Source of the DNA: Vibrio agarilyticus
GTDB lineage: Bacteria; Pseudomonadota; Gammaproteobacteria; Enterobacterales; Vibrionaceae
Direction: 5' to 3'
Assembly (NCBI RefSeq): GCF_012641465.1
Contig: NZ_JABAIK010000002.1
Location: 248,001 to 312,000 of the forward strand
Length of the DNA: 64,000 nucleotides
The notes under the pieces were generated by a model, which did not search any database, was not told the origin of the DNA, and saw nothing but the letters and a program-made list of their open reading frames with translations. The position numbers were made by a program, and so were the translations under genes. Numbering within the stretch: position 1 is the first letter of the stretch; each line of letters starts with the position of its first letter. Positions 43,721 through 52,487 of the stretch are shown piece after piece.

Positions 43721-44599
43721 CTAGTATCCTGCTCGTTGCAAGCTAAACGCAGTCATGGGAGAAATGTCACGTACCAAATCTTCAACTTGCTTGATTGCAT
43801 CGAGTGATGAACTTGATTTACGGTAACTCAAATAAATCGGGCGAGTCCAATCGGACACCTGAGCGACTCGGTGCAAACGGCCACTGTCAATAAATGGCTG
43901 CACCAAAGGCGCAGGCAAATAAGCGCTACCGCCCTTCTCAAGAATAAAATCCAACGCGATACGTGCCGTCGAGGTACGCAGATAAGGGGCCGGCGTTTTC
44001 GGATGGCGCTCGGCGTGTTCAGAGGTAAATTTCGTACCCCAGTCGACATAAACGTATTTGTTATCAAACACCGTTTCCACACCACACGGCTCCGTCGACA
44101 CCATCACCAAAGTAAGATCAGCAACCTTGCGGCACGAAAGCTCATCCGCTTTAATTTGATCAAACGCGAACGCCATATCTAACGTGCGTTCTTGCAAGCC
44201 ACGGTTCAATAATTCGCGCCCCATCACTTCGGCAATAAATCCATAACCGCCAAACGAGTCAGTGATCACACTTAAGCAATTTTGTAAGTAGGCATCCCAC
44301 ACATTTGGCGTGCCACCTAAGGTTAACTGCAGCGCCTTACCGCTCTCAAGCGACAACTCCATTTTGGCCTGCTGCAATGTGGTAACCATGACCTCTGCGT
44401 AGCTTACTAAGCGTTCGCCAGACGAGGTCAACTTAATGTTATTGCGATCTCGAATGAACAACTGAGTATCAAAGTAGTTTTCTAACTGTTTGATCCGCGC
44501 ACTCACCGCCGCTTGCGTGATGTACATGTTTTCAGCGGCGCGGCCAAAGTGACGAACTTTTGCTAGTTCTAAAAATGTTCGGAAGACTTTGACGTCCAT
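43721..44599 (-). CDS. hdfR: LysR-type regulator HdfR
   Basis: 292 aa. N-terminal LysR helix-turn-helix: FLELAKVRHFGRAAENMYIT, AVSARIKQLE, FIRDRNNIKLTSSGE, which matches E. coli HdfR closely (the RNNI-LT element in particular). HdfR represses flhDC in E. coli. It is divergent from a maoP gene as in E. coli, which supports the orthology. Effector unknown. Confidence 0.85.
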   Translation of the reverse strand: MDVKVFRTFLELAKVRHFGRAAENMYITQAAVSARIKQLENYFDTQLFIRDRNNIKLTSSGERLVSYAEVMVTTLQQAKMELSLESGKALQLTLGGTPNVWDAYLQNCLSVITDSFGGYGFIAEVMGRELLNRGLQERTLDMAFAFDQIKADELSCRKVADLTLVMVSTEPCGVETVFDNKYVYVDWGTKFTSEHAERHPKTPAPYLRTSTARIALDFILEKGGSAYLPAPLVQPFIDSGRLHRVAQVSDWTRPIYLSYRKSSSSLDAIKQVEDLVRDISPMTAFSLQRAGY

Positions 44600-44748
44600 A
44601 TGCGATCCCTTGACGATAATCTCGCCAAATTAACAAGTGAAATTAATATTAACGACAAAAAAATTTTGTTTTTCTTTTAACTATTTTACGCCTAATTTTC
44701 GCCATAATTCATCAAGATTAGTAGTTGTGTTTAACACTCGAGGTTAAT

Positions 44749-45108
44749 ATGTCTGACACTCAAATTCGTCATGGCAAAAGACGTTTCTACGATAACACAA
44801 AGTTCCCACGTGGCTTTGCGAAGTCTGGCGATTTTACTCTGGCTGAAGAAGAAATCCTAACAATTTATGGGGATACTTTTGTAAGCTTGGAATCCGGTGA
44901 ACTGGCCCCGGCAAACGAAGAAGAAAAGCACTTTATCGAGGTGCTCGACAATCCTGAATTGGCCAACAGCAAGCACGAACGGACTTGGCTAAAATACGTT
45001 CGTTTAGCTCGTGGCCGCAAACGCTTCCACACTCTAAACGGCCGCAATAAGTCTGAGGGTGGTGAAGACTTCGCAGACGAAGATACCAGTATCGTCGAAG
45101 AAGACTAA
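44749..45108 (+). CDS. maoP: MaoP (DUF413), macrodomain Ori protein
   Basis: 119 aa. The core YDNTKFPRGFAKSGDFTLAEE, TWLKYVRLARGRKRFHTLNG, with an acidic tail EEED, matches the YifE/MaoP family. In E. coli MaoP acts with the maoS site to keep the Ori macrodomain together. GAGG before the ATG at 44749 fixes the start. The divergent hdfR neighbour is conserved with E. coli. Here it lies about 17 kb from the chromosome II origin. Confidence 0.85.
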   Translation: MSDTQIRHGKRRFYDNTKFPRGFAKSGDFTLAEEEILTIYGDTFVSLESGELAPANEEEKHFIEVLDNPELANSKHERTWLKYVRLARGRKRFHTLNGRNKSEGGEDFADEDTSIVEED

Positions 45109-45227
45109 ACGAAACCGCGTTACTCCGTGACTCTCTTCTTTCTCATTTTCACACTGAGTAACGCGTCAAGTTCGATCACAGACACCAATACGGACGCGAG
45201 GGCGCTTTCGTCCTCACAATTTCCGTT

Positions 45228-45518
45228 TTACTCTTCGTGATACCCTTCATCCTCAGACTCATCAACCTTGGCAATCAATCGATTCAAAGAGGCCATAAAA
45301 CGCTCTTTGTGATTGGCATCATCATAATGCCATAGGTAGGTTTGATGAAACCCAATCGTTAAAGTGACATCGTGAGCGGCAAAATAGAGTGTATAGCCGT
45401 CATAATCACTGGTCACTTCCATATCGTCATAACGATAGCCATTGTCGGTTGCCTCACCATGACGACGAATCCATTCAAACACTTCCAAGACTTTTGAAAT
45501 TTCCAGTTCGTTTTGCAT
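45228..45518 (-). CDS. DUF3081 family protein
   Basis: 96 aa, acidic. The pattern KVLEVFEWIRRHGEATDNGYRY then DGYTLYFAAHDVTLTIGFHQTY matches DUF3081, a gammaproteobacterial family with no known role. It is cytosolic. No partner gene is adjacent. Confidence 0.75.
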   Translation of the reverse strand: MQNELEISKVLEVFEWIRRHGEATDNGYRYDDMEVTSDYDGYTLYFAAHDVTLTIGFHQTYLWHYDDANHKERFMASLNRLIAKVDESEDEGYHEE

Positions 45519-45980
45519 GCAATTGCGTCCTAATTCGAGTGGAATGTGCCCATTTTACTGGCTGTGCCCGCACTTCAAAATCATCGGTTCGTCGCGCTTG
45601 AACAACATCTTTCACTTAAAAAGACGTAATAACCGCAGCTAAACCGCACCTTACGCAGAACTCAAGTGCAGTACCCATTAGGTATAGCATATTCGAAACA
45701 ATAACTTATTTTCCTTTAAAAAAAGACCAAATCACAAAGTGACTTAGATTGAGGTGAAACAGCCAAAAACGTGTTATCCATCGCACATTTTTGTCAACAG
45801 TGAGAAATTGTGATCAAAATCCGTAGCCGCATTCTGAAACTTATTTTATACTGCGAATTAATAAATTGATGCAAACGACGCGACAACAGTGCGTTACGCC
45901 ATATTCGCTACGACAGCGCCAATAAAACGTAACACTATCGAGCACAGAGTATCGCCATATTCCACAATTAGGGGCAAACG
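45519..45980. other. 462-bp intergenic region upstream of nagB
   Basis: No ORF with coding character. It holds the nagB leader and the possible NagC site at 45841-45865, plus A/T-rich stretches. No repeat copy is present. Confidence 0.5.
45841..45865. promoter_or_regulatory. Possible NagC operator before nagB
   Basis: TTATTTTATACTGCG followed by AATTAATAAA is imperfectly symmetric with a central CG, as in NagC boxes. It lies about 115 bp before nagB. Identification is from general resemblance only. Confidence 0.35.
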
Positions 45981-46781
45981 ATGAGACTTATTCCATTACA
46001 CAAAGCGGCACAGGTTGGCAAATGGTCCGCGGCGCACATTGTTCAACGCATTAAAGAATTCAACCCTTCGGCTGAACGCCCATTTGTTCTAGGTTTACCT
46101 ACAGGTGGTACGCCACTGTCCACCTATAACGCCCTAATTGAGCTATATCAGGCGGGAGAAGTCAGCTTCAAGCATGTCGTCACATTTAATATGGATGAAT
46201 ATATTGGTTTGCCGGCAGATCATCCTGAATCTTATCGCTCATTCATGTACAACAATTTCTTCAACCACATCGACATTCAAGAAGAGAACATTAATCTACT
46301 CAACGGCAATACGATGGATCACGAGGCCGAATGCCAACGCTATGAAGCCAAAATCAAATCCTACGGCCGCATCAATCTCTTTATGGGTGGCGTGGGTAAC
46401 GATGGCCACATTGCCTTTAATGAACCCGCCTCATCGCTTTCATCGCGAACCCGTATCAAAACCTTAACTGAAGACACTCGTATCGCGAATTCGCGCTTTT
46501 TCGATGGCGATATCAATCAAGTGCCAAAATACGCCTTAACCATTGGCGTGGGTACACTGCTGGATGCTGAAGAAGTGATGATTCTGGTTACAGGACACGG
46601 TAAAGCCTTAGCACTTCAAGCGGCTGTTGAAGGCAGCGTGAACCACCTTTGGACGGTTTCTGCGCTGCAGCTGCATCCAAAATCTGTGATTGTGTGTGAT
46701 GAGCCATCAACGCAAGAGCTGAAAGTCAAAACCGTGAAATACTTTACTGAACTTGAAGCGGAGAACATTAAAGGGTTTTAA
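45981..46781 (+). CDS. nagB: Glucosamine-6-phosphate deaminase NagB
   Basis: 266 aa, the same as E. coli NagB and alike throughout. [16 protein letters not shown] is the phosphate loop, [10 protein letters not shown] includes the catalytic Asp, [20 protein letters not shown] has the His, and SRTRIKTL is at the allosteric GlcNAc-6-P site. It converts GlcN-6-P to fructose-6-P and ammonia, the last step of chitin or GlcNAc breakdown. With the GH18 chitinase in the window it fits chitin use, but the two genes are 26 kb apart. A strong terminator follows. Confidence 0.96.
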   Translation: MRLIPLHKAAQVGKWSAAHIVQRIKEFNPSAERPFVLGLPTGGTPLSTYNALIELYQAGEVSFKHVVTFNMDEYIGLPADHPESYRSFMYNNFFNHIDIQEENINLLNGNTMDHEAECQRYEAKIKSYGRINLFMGGVGNDGHIAFNEPASSLSSRTRIKTLTEDTRIANSRFFDGDINQVPKYALTIGVGTLLDAEEVMILVTGHGKALALQAAVEGSVNHLWTVSALQLHPKSVIVCDEPSTQELKVKTVKYFTELEAENIKGF

Positions 46782-46830
46782 CCGCGGTTAACCTCCTTAC
46801 TGCCTCCTCAAGCCGAAATAGTATTAGAAA

Positions 46831-46866
46831 AAAACGCGAAGGGTTTCTGGCCCTTCGCGTTTTTTT
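46831..46866 (+). terminator. Intrinsic terminator after nagB
   Basis: ACGCGAAGGG pairs with CCCTTCGCGT across 7 nt, followed by TTTTTT; an A run upstream could also serve the convergent gltS. Confidence 0.88.
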
Positions 46867-46926
46867 GTTTTCGCTATCTGAACGATGAGCCTCTTATTGA
46901 AAGATCATCTCATCTATTGGTATACC

Positions 46927-48153
46927 TCAAGCTAAGAATGATAAATACGCTTGAAGGATGATCAAATTCATAATGTCGATAAACAGAGCGCCAACAATAG
47001 GCACAACCATAAACGCCTGAGGAGATGGGCCGTAACGATTGACGATTGAACCCATATTCATAACTGCCGTCGGGGTGGCGCCAAGACCAAAGCCACAGTG
47101 ACCACTAGCGATCACAGCAGCATCATAATTACGCCCCATTACTTTAAACGTCACAAAATAAGCAAAAATGCCAAGCACAATAGACTGAATCGTTAAGATC
47201 ACTAAAAACGGTAGAGCCAAATCAAAAATATTCCACAGCTTCAAACTCATCAACGCCATGGCCAAGAACAGAGAGAGACTCACAGTGCCAAGAATATCCA
47301 CTGTTTCCGTATCGACCTTGCGCAGTTTCGTCACCTCCAAAACATTGGTGATCACAACACCGATAAACAAGGCATAAACAAAGTCGGGGATCATCAACCA
47401 TTTCACTTCAAACGTAGCAACCCATTTTGACAAATACTGCGCGCCTAACACGCAGATCAGCATAATAAATAGGTTTTCTATCACCTTTTTCGCGGTCACC
47501 TTATCTTCTTCGTACTCATTGTAGGTCACCACTTCAGGAAAACGCTTGTGAGTTTGAGTGCCACGACCGTATTCAGACTCTAAACCGAACTTCTCCACGA
47601 GACGCTGAGCAACTGGACTGCCAATGATACCACCAGCAATCAACCCAAAGGTGGCCGATGCCATCGCGATTTCAAGCACATTTTCAATACCATAAGTCTC
47701 AGCAAAGGTGTGTGACCACGCAGCGCCAGTACCGTGACCACCAGAGAGCGTAATCGAACCTGCAATTAATCCCATTAGCGGATCCAGACCTAACGCCGTT
47801 GCCAACGAAACGCCAATCCCGTTTTGAATCACAATAAAAAATGAGGCCACCGCAAGAAAAATGAACACTTTCATGCCACCTTTGAGCAGTTGAGTGTAAT
47901 TGGCGGCCAAACCAACGGTTGAGAAAAACATCAGCATAAAGGTGTTTTGTAACGGCAAATCAAACACCAGGTCGATTTGGTTAAAGTGCAACACGGTGAT
48001 AATGCAGGCAACGACCAAACCGCCGACAATCGGCTCTGGAATATTGAACTTTTTCAAAATAGGCAGTCGCGCATTGATCATGTGGCCTAAAAATAACACC
48101 ACAATTGCGACAAGAAACGACTCCAGCGCCCCCACAGAAATTAACTGATTCAT
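46927..48153 (-). CDS. gltS: Sodium/glutamate symporter GltS
   Basis: 408 aa with about ten to twelve membrane helices. Family landmarks are PIVGGLVVA, FFSTVGLAANYTQLLKGG, TLSGGHGTGAAW and SGHCGFGLGATPTAVMNM. It imports glutamate with Na+. The ATG at 48153 is used since AGAGG lies just before it; an ATG six codons upstream is less favoured. Runs convergent to nagB. Confidence 0.92.
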   Translation of the reverse strand: MNQLISVGALESFLVAIVVLFLGHMINARLPILKKFNIPEPIVGGLVVACIITVLHFNQIDLVFDLPLQNTFMLMFFSTVGLAANYTQLLKGGMKVFIFLAVASFFIVIQNGIGVSLATALGLDPLMGLIAGSITLSGGHGTGAAWSHTFAETYGIENVLEIAMASATFGLIAGGIIGSPVAQRLVEKFGLESEYGRGTQTHKRFPEVVTYNEYEEDKVTAKKVIENLFIMLICVLGAQYLSKWVATFEVKWLMIPDFVYALFIGVVITNVLEVTKLRKVDTETVDILGTVSLSLFLAMALMSLKLWNIFDLALPFLVILTIQSIVLGIFAYFVTFKVMGRNYDAAVIASGHCGFGLGATPTAVMNMGSIVNRYGPSPQAFMVVPIVGALFIDIMNLIILQAYLSFLA

Positions 48154-48434
48154 AAAACCTCTTCGCTCCATTGAGCTCGCACAATTGCGCTTACCGTCAT
48201 GGGATTGTTTTTATTTGTCGGTCAGTTTGCCTTTCACCACACGGGTTTACCAACTCTATCACACGCCAATTCTCACCAAATGAGATAACAATCGATTTAA
48301 AACGATGTTTTTTCTCACTTAGTGAGACAGATACAAATGACGCGCGAATTTTCACAGCATTGCGTCGCGCTTTTTAATATCAACCAACATACGCAGCGCG
48401 ACTTCGCTTGCTTTTGTTGCGCTAAGTTAAGTCT
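48154..48434. other. Upstream region of gltS
   Basis: 281 bp before the 138-bp repeat copy 2, holding the gltS promoter. Beyond that repeat, 48573-48707 leads into the DCC gene. No further gene is seen. Confidence 0.4.
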
Positions 48435-48572
48435 TATACCCAAACAACTTAGAGTTACAGGTAGGCGGCAAGCCAACAAAGCCTCTGAGCACTTCGTGAA
48501 CATAGACGAACTACGTAATGAGGTTTGTAAGAGCCCGCCAACAACTCTGCAGCTTCAAATGCAAAGGGATAA
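48435..48572 (+). repeat. 138-bp repeat, copy 2
   Basis: Begins TATACCCAAACAACTTAGAG and has the core CCTCTGAGCACTTCGTGAAC followed by ATAGACGAACTACGTAATGAGG. It is the same length as copies 1 and 3. Confidence 0.85.
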
Positions 48573-48707
48573 ATTTTTGTGACCAGTATGACTCTCAACC
48601 TAGTGTATACCCTACTCTCATATCGGTTTTGCGAATGATCCAAAACGCAAATTGCGCGTAAGCATTTCGGACGCGCGGTTCAGGTTCAATATTGGAGACG
48701 TTGGCTT

Positions 48708-49133
48708 ATGCAGAAAAATCGACCAATTCCGTTCACGCTGTTTTATGACGACACATGTCCCTTGTGTGTTAAAAAAATGAGCGCGCTCAAAAAGCGCGAC
48801 ACACAACAGCGTCTTCAACTGATACCACTCGGTAGTGAGCAAGCCAAAGCTAACCCCGCTTTAGATTGCCGCAGAGCCAAAGAAACATTGCACGGTTTAA
48901 CGCCAGATCATCAATGGTTACTCGGGCTTGATGCGCTACACCAGGCGTGGTCTCTTGTTGGAGTACCTTGGCTATATGGCCCGCTACGCTGGCACTGGGT
49001 TCGTCCTTTGGCTGAGCGCGCTTACGCTTATTTTGCTCGGCATCGCTACCGCATTTCGAAACTGCTCACAGGTCTCGCCCGCTGCTTTCCGTGTGAAAGT
49101 CAGAAAGACGCCAAGTCAAAACCACGCCGCTAA
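48708..49133 (+). CDS. DCC family thiol-disulfide oxidoreductase-like protein (DUF393)
   Basis: 141 aa. The defining DxxCxxC motif is seen as YDDTCPLCVKKMSALKKRD at the N-terminus, then LHGLTPDHQWLLGLDALHQAW and PWLYGPLRW. A C-terminal amphipathic segment is followed by a basic tail. The family is thioredoxin-like but its reaction is unproved. GGAG is about 10 nt before the ATG. Confidence 0.85.
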   Translation: MQKNRPIPFTLFYDDTCPLCVKKMSALKKRDTQQRLQLIPLGSEQAKANPALDCRRAKETLHGLTPDHQWLLGLDALHQAWSLVGVPWLYGPLRWHWVRPLAERAYAYFARHRYRISKLLTGLARCFPCESQKDAKSKPRR

Positions 49134-49165
49134 GATGGGATACGGTGGCAATTTACACTGTAAAC

Positions 49166-50092
49166 TCAAGTCTCGATAGTCGGCAGTGGCGGATAAGGTT
49201 CGTTGGTAAGAAACGCGCGCAGCTCTTCCATAAAAACGTGAAAGCGCATTGGCTGATATTTACGTGACCGATACACTGCGTACATCTGGCCACATTGGCA
49301 AAACTCACCGTCAAACAGTTCGACCAGCTGATTTTCCGTCTTTTGCTGCACAATCTGCTTTGACGGCACGAGCGCAACGCCCATACCTGATACAGCAAGG
49401 TTAATCGCAATATCAACCGAATCACTGCTTATGATCCCATCGACCGACACCGTGCCCGACTCACCTAAGTGATTTTCATAAAACCAAGTATTTTCTTTTT
49501 TTGGCGCATTGGTATTGGTGATGCAGTGATGAAATTCCAATTCACTGGGATGCTGAGGCGTTCCCATACGTGACAAATACTCAGGGGCCGCGCAAAAAAT
49601 GCGGCGATATTGCATTAACGGTTTTGCGACCAGTGAATGGTCAACCGGTAGCAGGGGTGAAATCATAATGTCACACGCGGCCATTTCGCGCAGCGAAGCT
49701 GGATGCAAGGTCACTAAATGAATACGGATCTCTGGGTGGCGGTCGCAAAACTCACGAAAAAAAACCGGACTTAACCAACGAGCCATCGGGTGCAATAGCC
49801 CAATGGTAATATCACCACGAATCATCTCCGTCGTATCGTGAAGACCATCCAAAGTATCATCCAAATCTTGCAAAATACGCTGGCAGGACTCTAAAAACAC
49901 GATTCCCTGTGGCGTGAGATGAATTTGGTTGCCGCCTCGGTGAAACAGTCGCAGTTTCACACTCTGCTCAAGTTGGCTTATCTTGCGGCTCAACGTTGGC
50001 TGACTCACATTTAACGCCTCTGCCGCTTCAGTAAAACTGAGCTTTTCCGCCAATAAGCAAAACATTCGTAGAGTATCGATTGGGTATGACAT
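49166..50092 (-). CDS. LysR-type transcriptional regulator
   Basis: 308 aa from the ATG at 50092. Helix-turn-helix: FCLLAEKLSFTEAAEALNVSQPTLS, RKISQLE, LFHRGGNQIHLT. The effector domain follows without unusual features. It is divergent from the porin and cytochrome cluster across a 301-bp gap, so it is the best candidate regulator of that cluster; this is by position only. Confidence 0.88.
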   Translation of the reverse strand: MSYPIDTLRMFCLLAEKLSFTEAAEALNVSQPTLSRKISQLEQSVKLRLFHRGGNQIHLTPQGIVFLESCQRILQDLDDTLDGLHDTTEMIRGDITIGLLHPMARWLSPVFFREFCDRHPEIRIHLVTLHPASLREMAACDIMISPLLPVDHSLVAKPLMQYRRIFCAAPEYLSRMGTPQHPSELEFHHCITNTNAPKKENTWFYENHLGESGTVSVDGIISSDSVDIAINLAVSGMGVALVPSKQIVQQKTENQLVELFDGEFCQCGQMYAVYRSRKYQPMRFHVFMEELRAFLTNEPYPPLPTIET

Positions 50093-50393
50093 GATTAAAC
50101 GGCCACCATAGAGAACGCTGTTGAACACCAAAAGGGGCCGAATTGTAGCAAAGTTTTTCAGCGCTACCACAAAAAGTCGACGTTACTTAGTTGAAATGAA
50201 AGTAAAAACAGAATGTTAAAACCAATAAAAACATAAAGTTAAGCCATAGAACAATAGGCGTTTTTCACTAATCACTGCACAAAAAACACTCTATTCACTT
50301 TACGCATAGCTCCGATGCCAAAAGCGATGTTCTCTTTATAAATCCGCTTCATATACTCGCCGATGAAAAATTATTTCAATTTATGGCCCAATT
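50093..50393. other. 301-bp divergent promoter region of LysR and porin genes
   Basis: AT-rich with several T and A runs. I looked for FNR-type (TTGAT-N4-ATCAA) sites and found none. No ribosome site of note stands before the porin ATG. Confidence 0.5.
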
Positions 50394-51374
50394 ATGAAAA
50401 CAAATGTTTGCACGCTAGCCCTTTTAAGTACCTTTTCTGTTTATGGCGTTGCCCAAACTCTAGAGGCTCCAAAACCTCAATTCTACGGTGAAATCCAAGC
50501 ACAAGCCGCTTGGCATGACTACGCCGATTACACTACCGACATCGCTCGCGCAGAAGTAGGGCTAAAAGGCACCGTAAAAGCGGAAGCCATTGCAGCGCAC
50601 TACACCTTGGAACTGGAATACTCAGAATCACTGACTGACGCTAGCAAAGACAACGATATTATCGTACGTGAAGCCAACATCGCCTTAGTGAACAAGACGT
50701 ACGGTGGTGCTTTCATCGGTACCGGTACAACGGGAACATGGAAAGATCTTTACAGCAAAGTGGATATCTTTGACAGCAACAACATGGAGCGTCATAGCGA
50801 CAATTTACTGTTTGGCGGCAAACGTTACGGCTCAAACCAGTTAGCGGTTATGACACCAAAAATGAACGGTTTTCAGTTCAAAGCCGCAATGATCACCCCA
50901 AAAGAGTACAACGATAACGATGCCGATATTATTGGTCTTCGCGCTTTGTACAGTCGCAACAATTTCAGCTTTGTGGTCAACCACTCTTTCACAGCAAAAG
51001 AGATGAACAATGCCAAAGAAGACGCGCAGCGTACCGTGGCGGCAACAAGCTACCAATGGGATCAATGGTACGTTGGTGCAGTCGCCGAGTTTGACTATGA
51101 CGTACCTTTTGGCCGCCGCAACGTTTACGCACTCTCAACCCGTTATACCCTAGACGACACCAAGTTCAGCCTGGGTTACCAACGCGCCGATTGGTTTGGA
51201 CACCAAGAGAATGAATCTTTGTGGATTGCCAACGTTAACCATGCGCTAAATGATCATTTTGCCATTTATGGCGAAGCGGCTTTCTATGGCGACAGCGACA
51301 AGACTAAGGCAACTACCCCACAACTAAAAGCCAAAGGCAACAACTACAACCTTGGCCTCATCGTTTCTTTCTAA
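50394..51374 (+). CDS. Outer membrane porin
   Basis: 326 aa with a signal peptide (MKTNVCTLALLSTFSVYGVAQ). Alternating beta strands of Gram-negative porin type follow, with VGLKGTVKAEAIAAHYTLELEY as an early strand pair, and a C-terminal Phe after NYNLGLIVSF that suits Bam recognition. It is first in a same-strand set with cytochrome and copper genes, 16 bp before the next start, so it may be the uptake route for the substrate of that module. Confidence 0.85.
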   Translation: MKTNVCTLALLSTFSVYGVAQTLEAPKPQFYGEIQAQAAWHDYADYTTDIARAEVGLKGTVKAEAIAAHYTLELEYSESLTDASKDNDIIVREANIALVNKTYGGAFIGTGTTGTWKDLYSKVDIFDSNNMERHSDNLLFGGKRYGSNQLAVMTPKMNGFQFKAAMITPKEYNDNDADIIGLRALYSRNNFSFVVNHSFTAKEMNNAKEDAQRTVAATSYQWDQWYVGAVAEFDYDVPFGRRNVYALSTRYTLDDTKFSLGYQRADWFGHQENESLWIANVNHALNDHFAIYGEAAFYGDSDKTKATTPQLKAKGNNYNLGLIVSF

Positions 51375-51390
51375 CCACAAGGACAGCACC

Positions 51391-51864
51391 ATGAAACGTA
51401 CTTTTTGTTCGTTGTTGCTTGGACTCAGTTGCTTTAGCGCGCACGCAAATGTGCAAGTCAGTGACTGTGTGATCCGCGAACCTGCGCCTGGCAGCGATAA
51501 AACCGGCTTGTATTTTAATTTGACTTATACCCTTGACGAACAAACGCAAGCTTTGCGTCTGCCTGGGCCAGAAAGTCTTTTTGGCGCAGCGGTACCTGAG
51601 CTTACCACTTATACCGAACTGCACGACATGACCCACGTTGATGGCGTGATGAAAATGCAGCGTCTTTCTCGCCTTCCCGTCAAACCAAACCAGCCTGTTG
51701 TACTAAAACCAGGCGGTAAACACGTCATGCTGTTTAATTTGGCCAAACGTCCTGTTGCTGGGGAAGAATACGATGTGGATGTATGGATGGCATGGGCGCC
51801 TGGCGTCACGTGCAAAGCCATCGTTAAAACATCGGCGCAACTGGCGCAAGAGGTGAAAAAATGA
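51391..51864 (+). CDS. Periplasmic copper chaperone PCu(A)C
   Basis: 157 aa with a signal peptide (MKRTFCSLLLGLSCFSAHA). The PCuAC pattern is present: LHDMTHVDGVMKMQRL, then KPGGKHVMLFNL, giving the His and Met copper ligands. Such proteins carry Cu(I) to CuA-type sites, together with SCO proteins. A SCO gene is in the same cluster. AAGGA precedes the ATG; it overlaps the next gene by ATGA. Confidence 0.88.
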   Translation: MKRTFCSLLLGLSCFSAHANVQVSDCVIREPAPGSDKTGLYFNLTYTLDEQTQALRLPGPESLFGAAVPELTTYTELHDMTHVDGVMKMQRLSRLPVKPNQPVVLKPGGKHVMLFNLAKRPVAGEEYDVDVWMAWAPGVTCKAIVKTSAQLAQEVKK

Positions 51865-52487
51865 AACAGCTTTGGCAACAAATTCGCACCGTGCGTGGTG
51901 CGGTCTTAGCCAGCTTGATTGCGGCTGGTGCCGGCATTGGCCTTTTGGCTTCGCTGCCAGCCAGTGAAGTTTTGCACGCGTTTAGCACCAACGAATATTG
52001 TGGCACTTGTCACACCATGACGCCAGCGACCGAAACGTTTGCTCAAAGTGTCCATGGCGGCAACAACACGCAAGGCTTTGTCGCTGACTGTGTCTCTTGT
52101 CACCTGCCAGATTCCAATGTAGTGGAAGAGCTTTGGGTCAAAGGCACTTCAGGCATGCGCCATCTGTTTGGCGAATATGTGCTACAGATGGACGCCTTGG
52201 ATTACGAAGAGCTACACCCAAAACGCACCGACTATGTGTTTGATTCAGGTTGTGAAAGCTGCCACAAAGGCTTAGAGCCACGTGCCGAAAAAGCCACTAG
52301 CGAATCACCTATTTCGGATCAAACCCACCAAATGGCGTTTGCGCGTAAAGACAGCGATCCCGATTGGCAGTGTTCAAGCTGTCACTACGATATTGCCCAC
52401 CCAGGATTAAAACGTGACATGCGTCTTCGCGAAGAAGCGCGTATGCGTGAAATCGCTACTCTCTTGGGAGAACACAACAATGACTAA
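51861..52487 (+). CDS. NapC/NirT-type tetraheme cytochrome c (quinol dehydrogenase)
   Basis: 208 aa. A single N-terminal membrane helix (VLASLIAAGAGIGLLASLP) anchors a periplasmic domain with four CXXCH motifs: CGTCH, CVSCH, CESCH and CSSCH. NapC/NirT cytochromes take electrons from menaquinol and pass them to periplasmic reductases. It is coupled upstream to PCuAC (ATGA) and overlaps the next gene by 8 bp, so its partner should be the next protein. Confidence 0.93.
   Translation: MKQLWQQIRTVRGAVLASLIAAGAGIGLLASLPASEVLHAFSTNEYCGTCHTMTPATETFAQSVHGGNNTQGFVADCVSCHLPDSNVVEELWVKGTSGMRHLFGEYVLQMDALDYEELHPKRTDYVFDSGCESCHKGLEPRAEKATSESPISDQTHQMAFARKDSDPDWQCSSCHYDIAHPGLKRDMRLREEARMREIATLLGEHNND

Noticed and set aside
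50093-50393. FNR site before the porin/cytochrome cluster
   Set aside because: No TTGAT-N4-ATCAA pattern was found in the gap.
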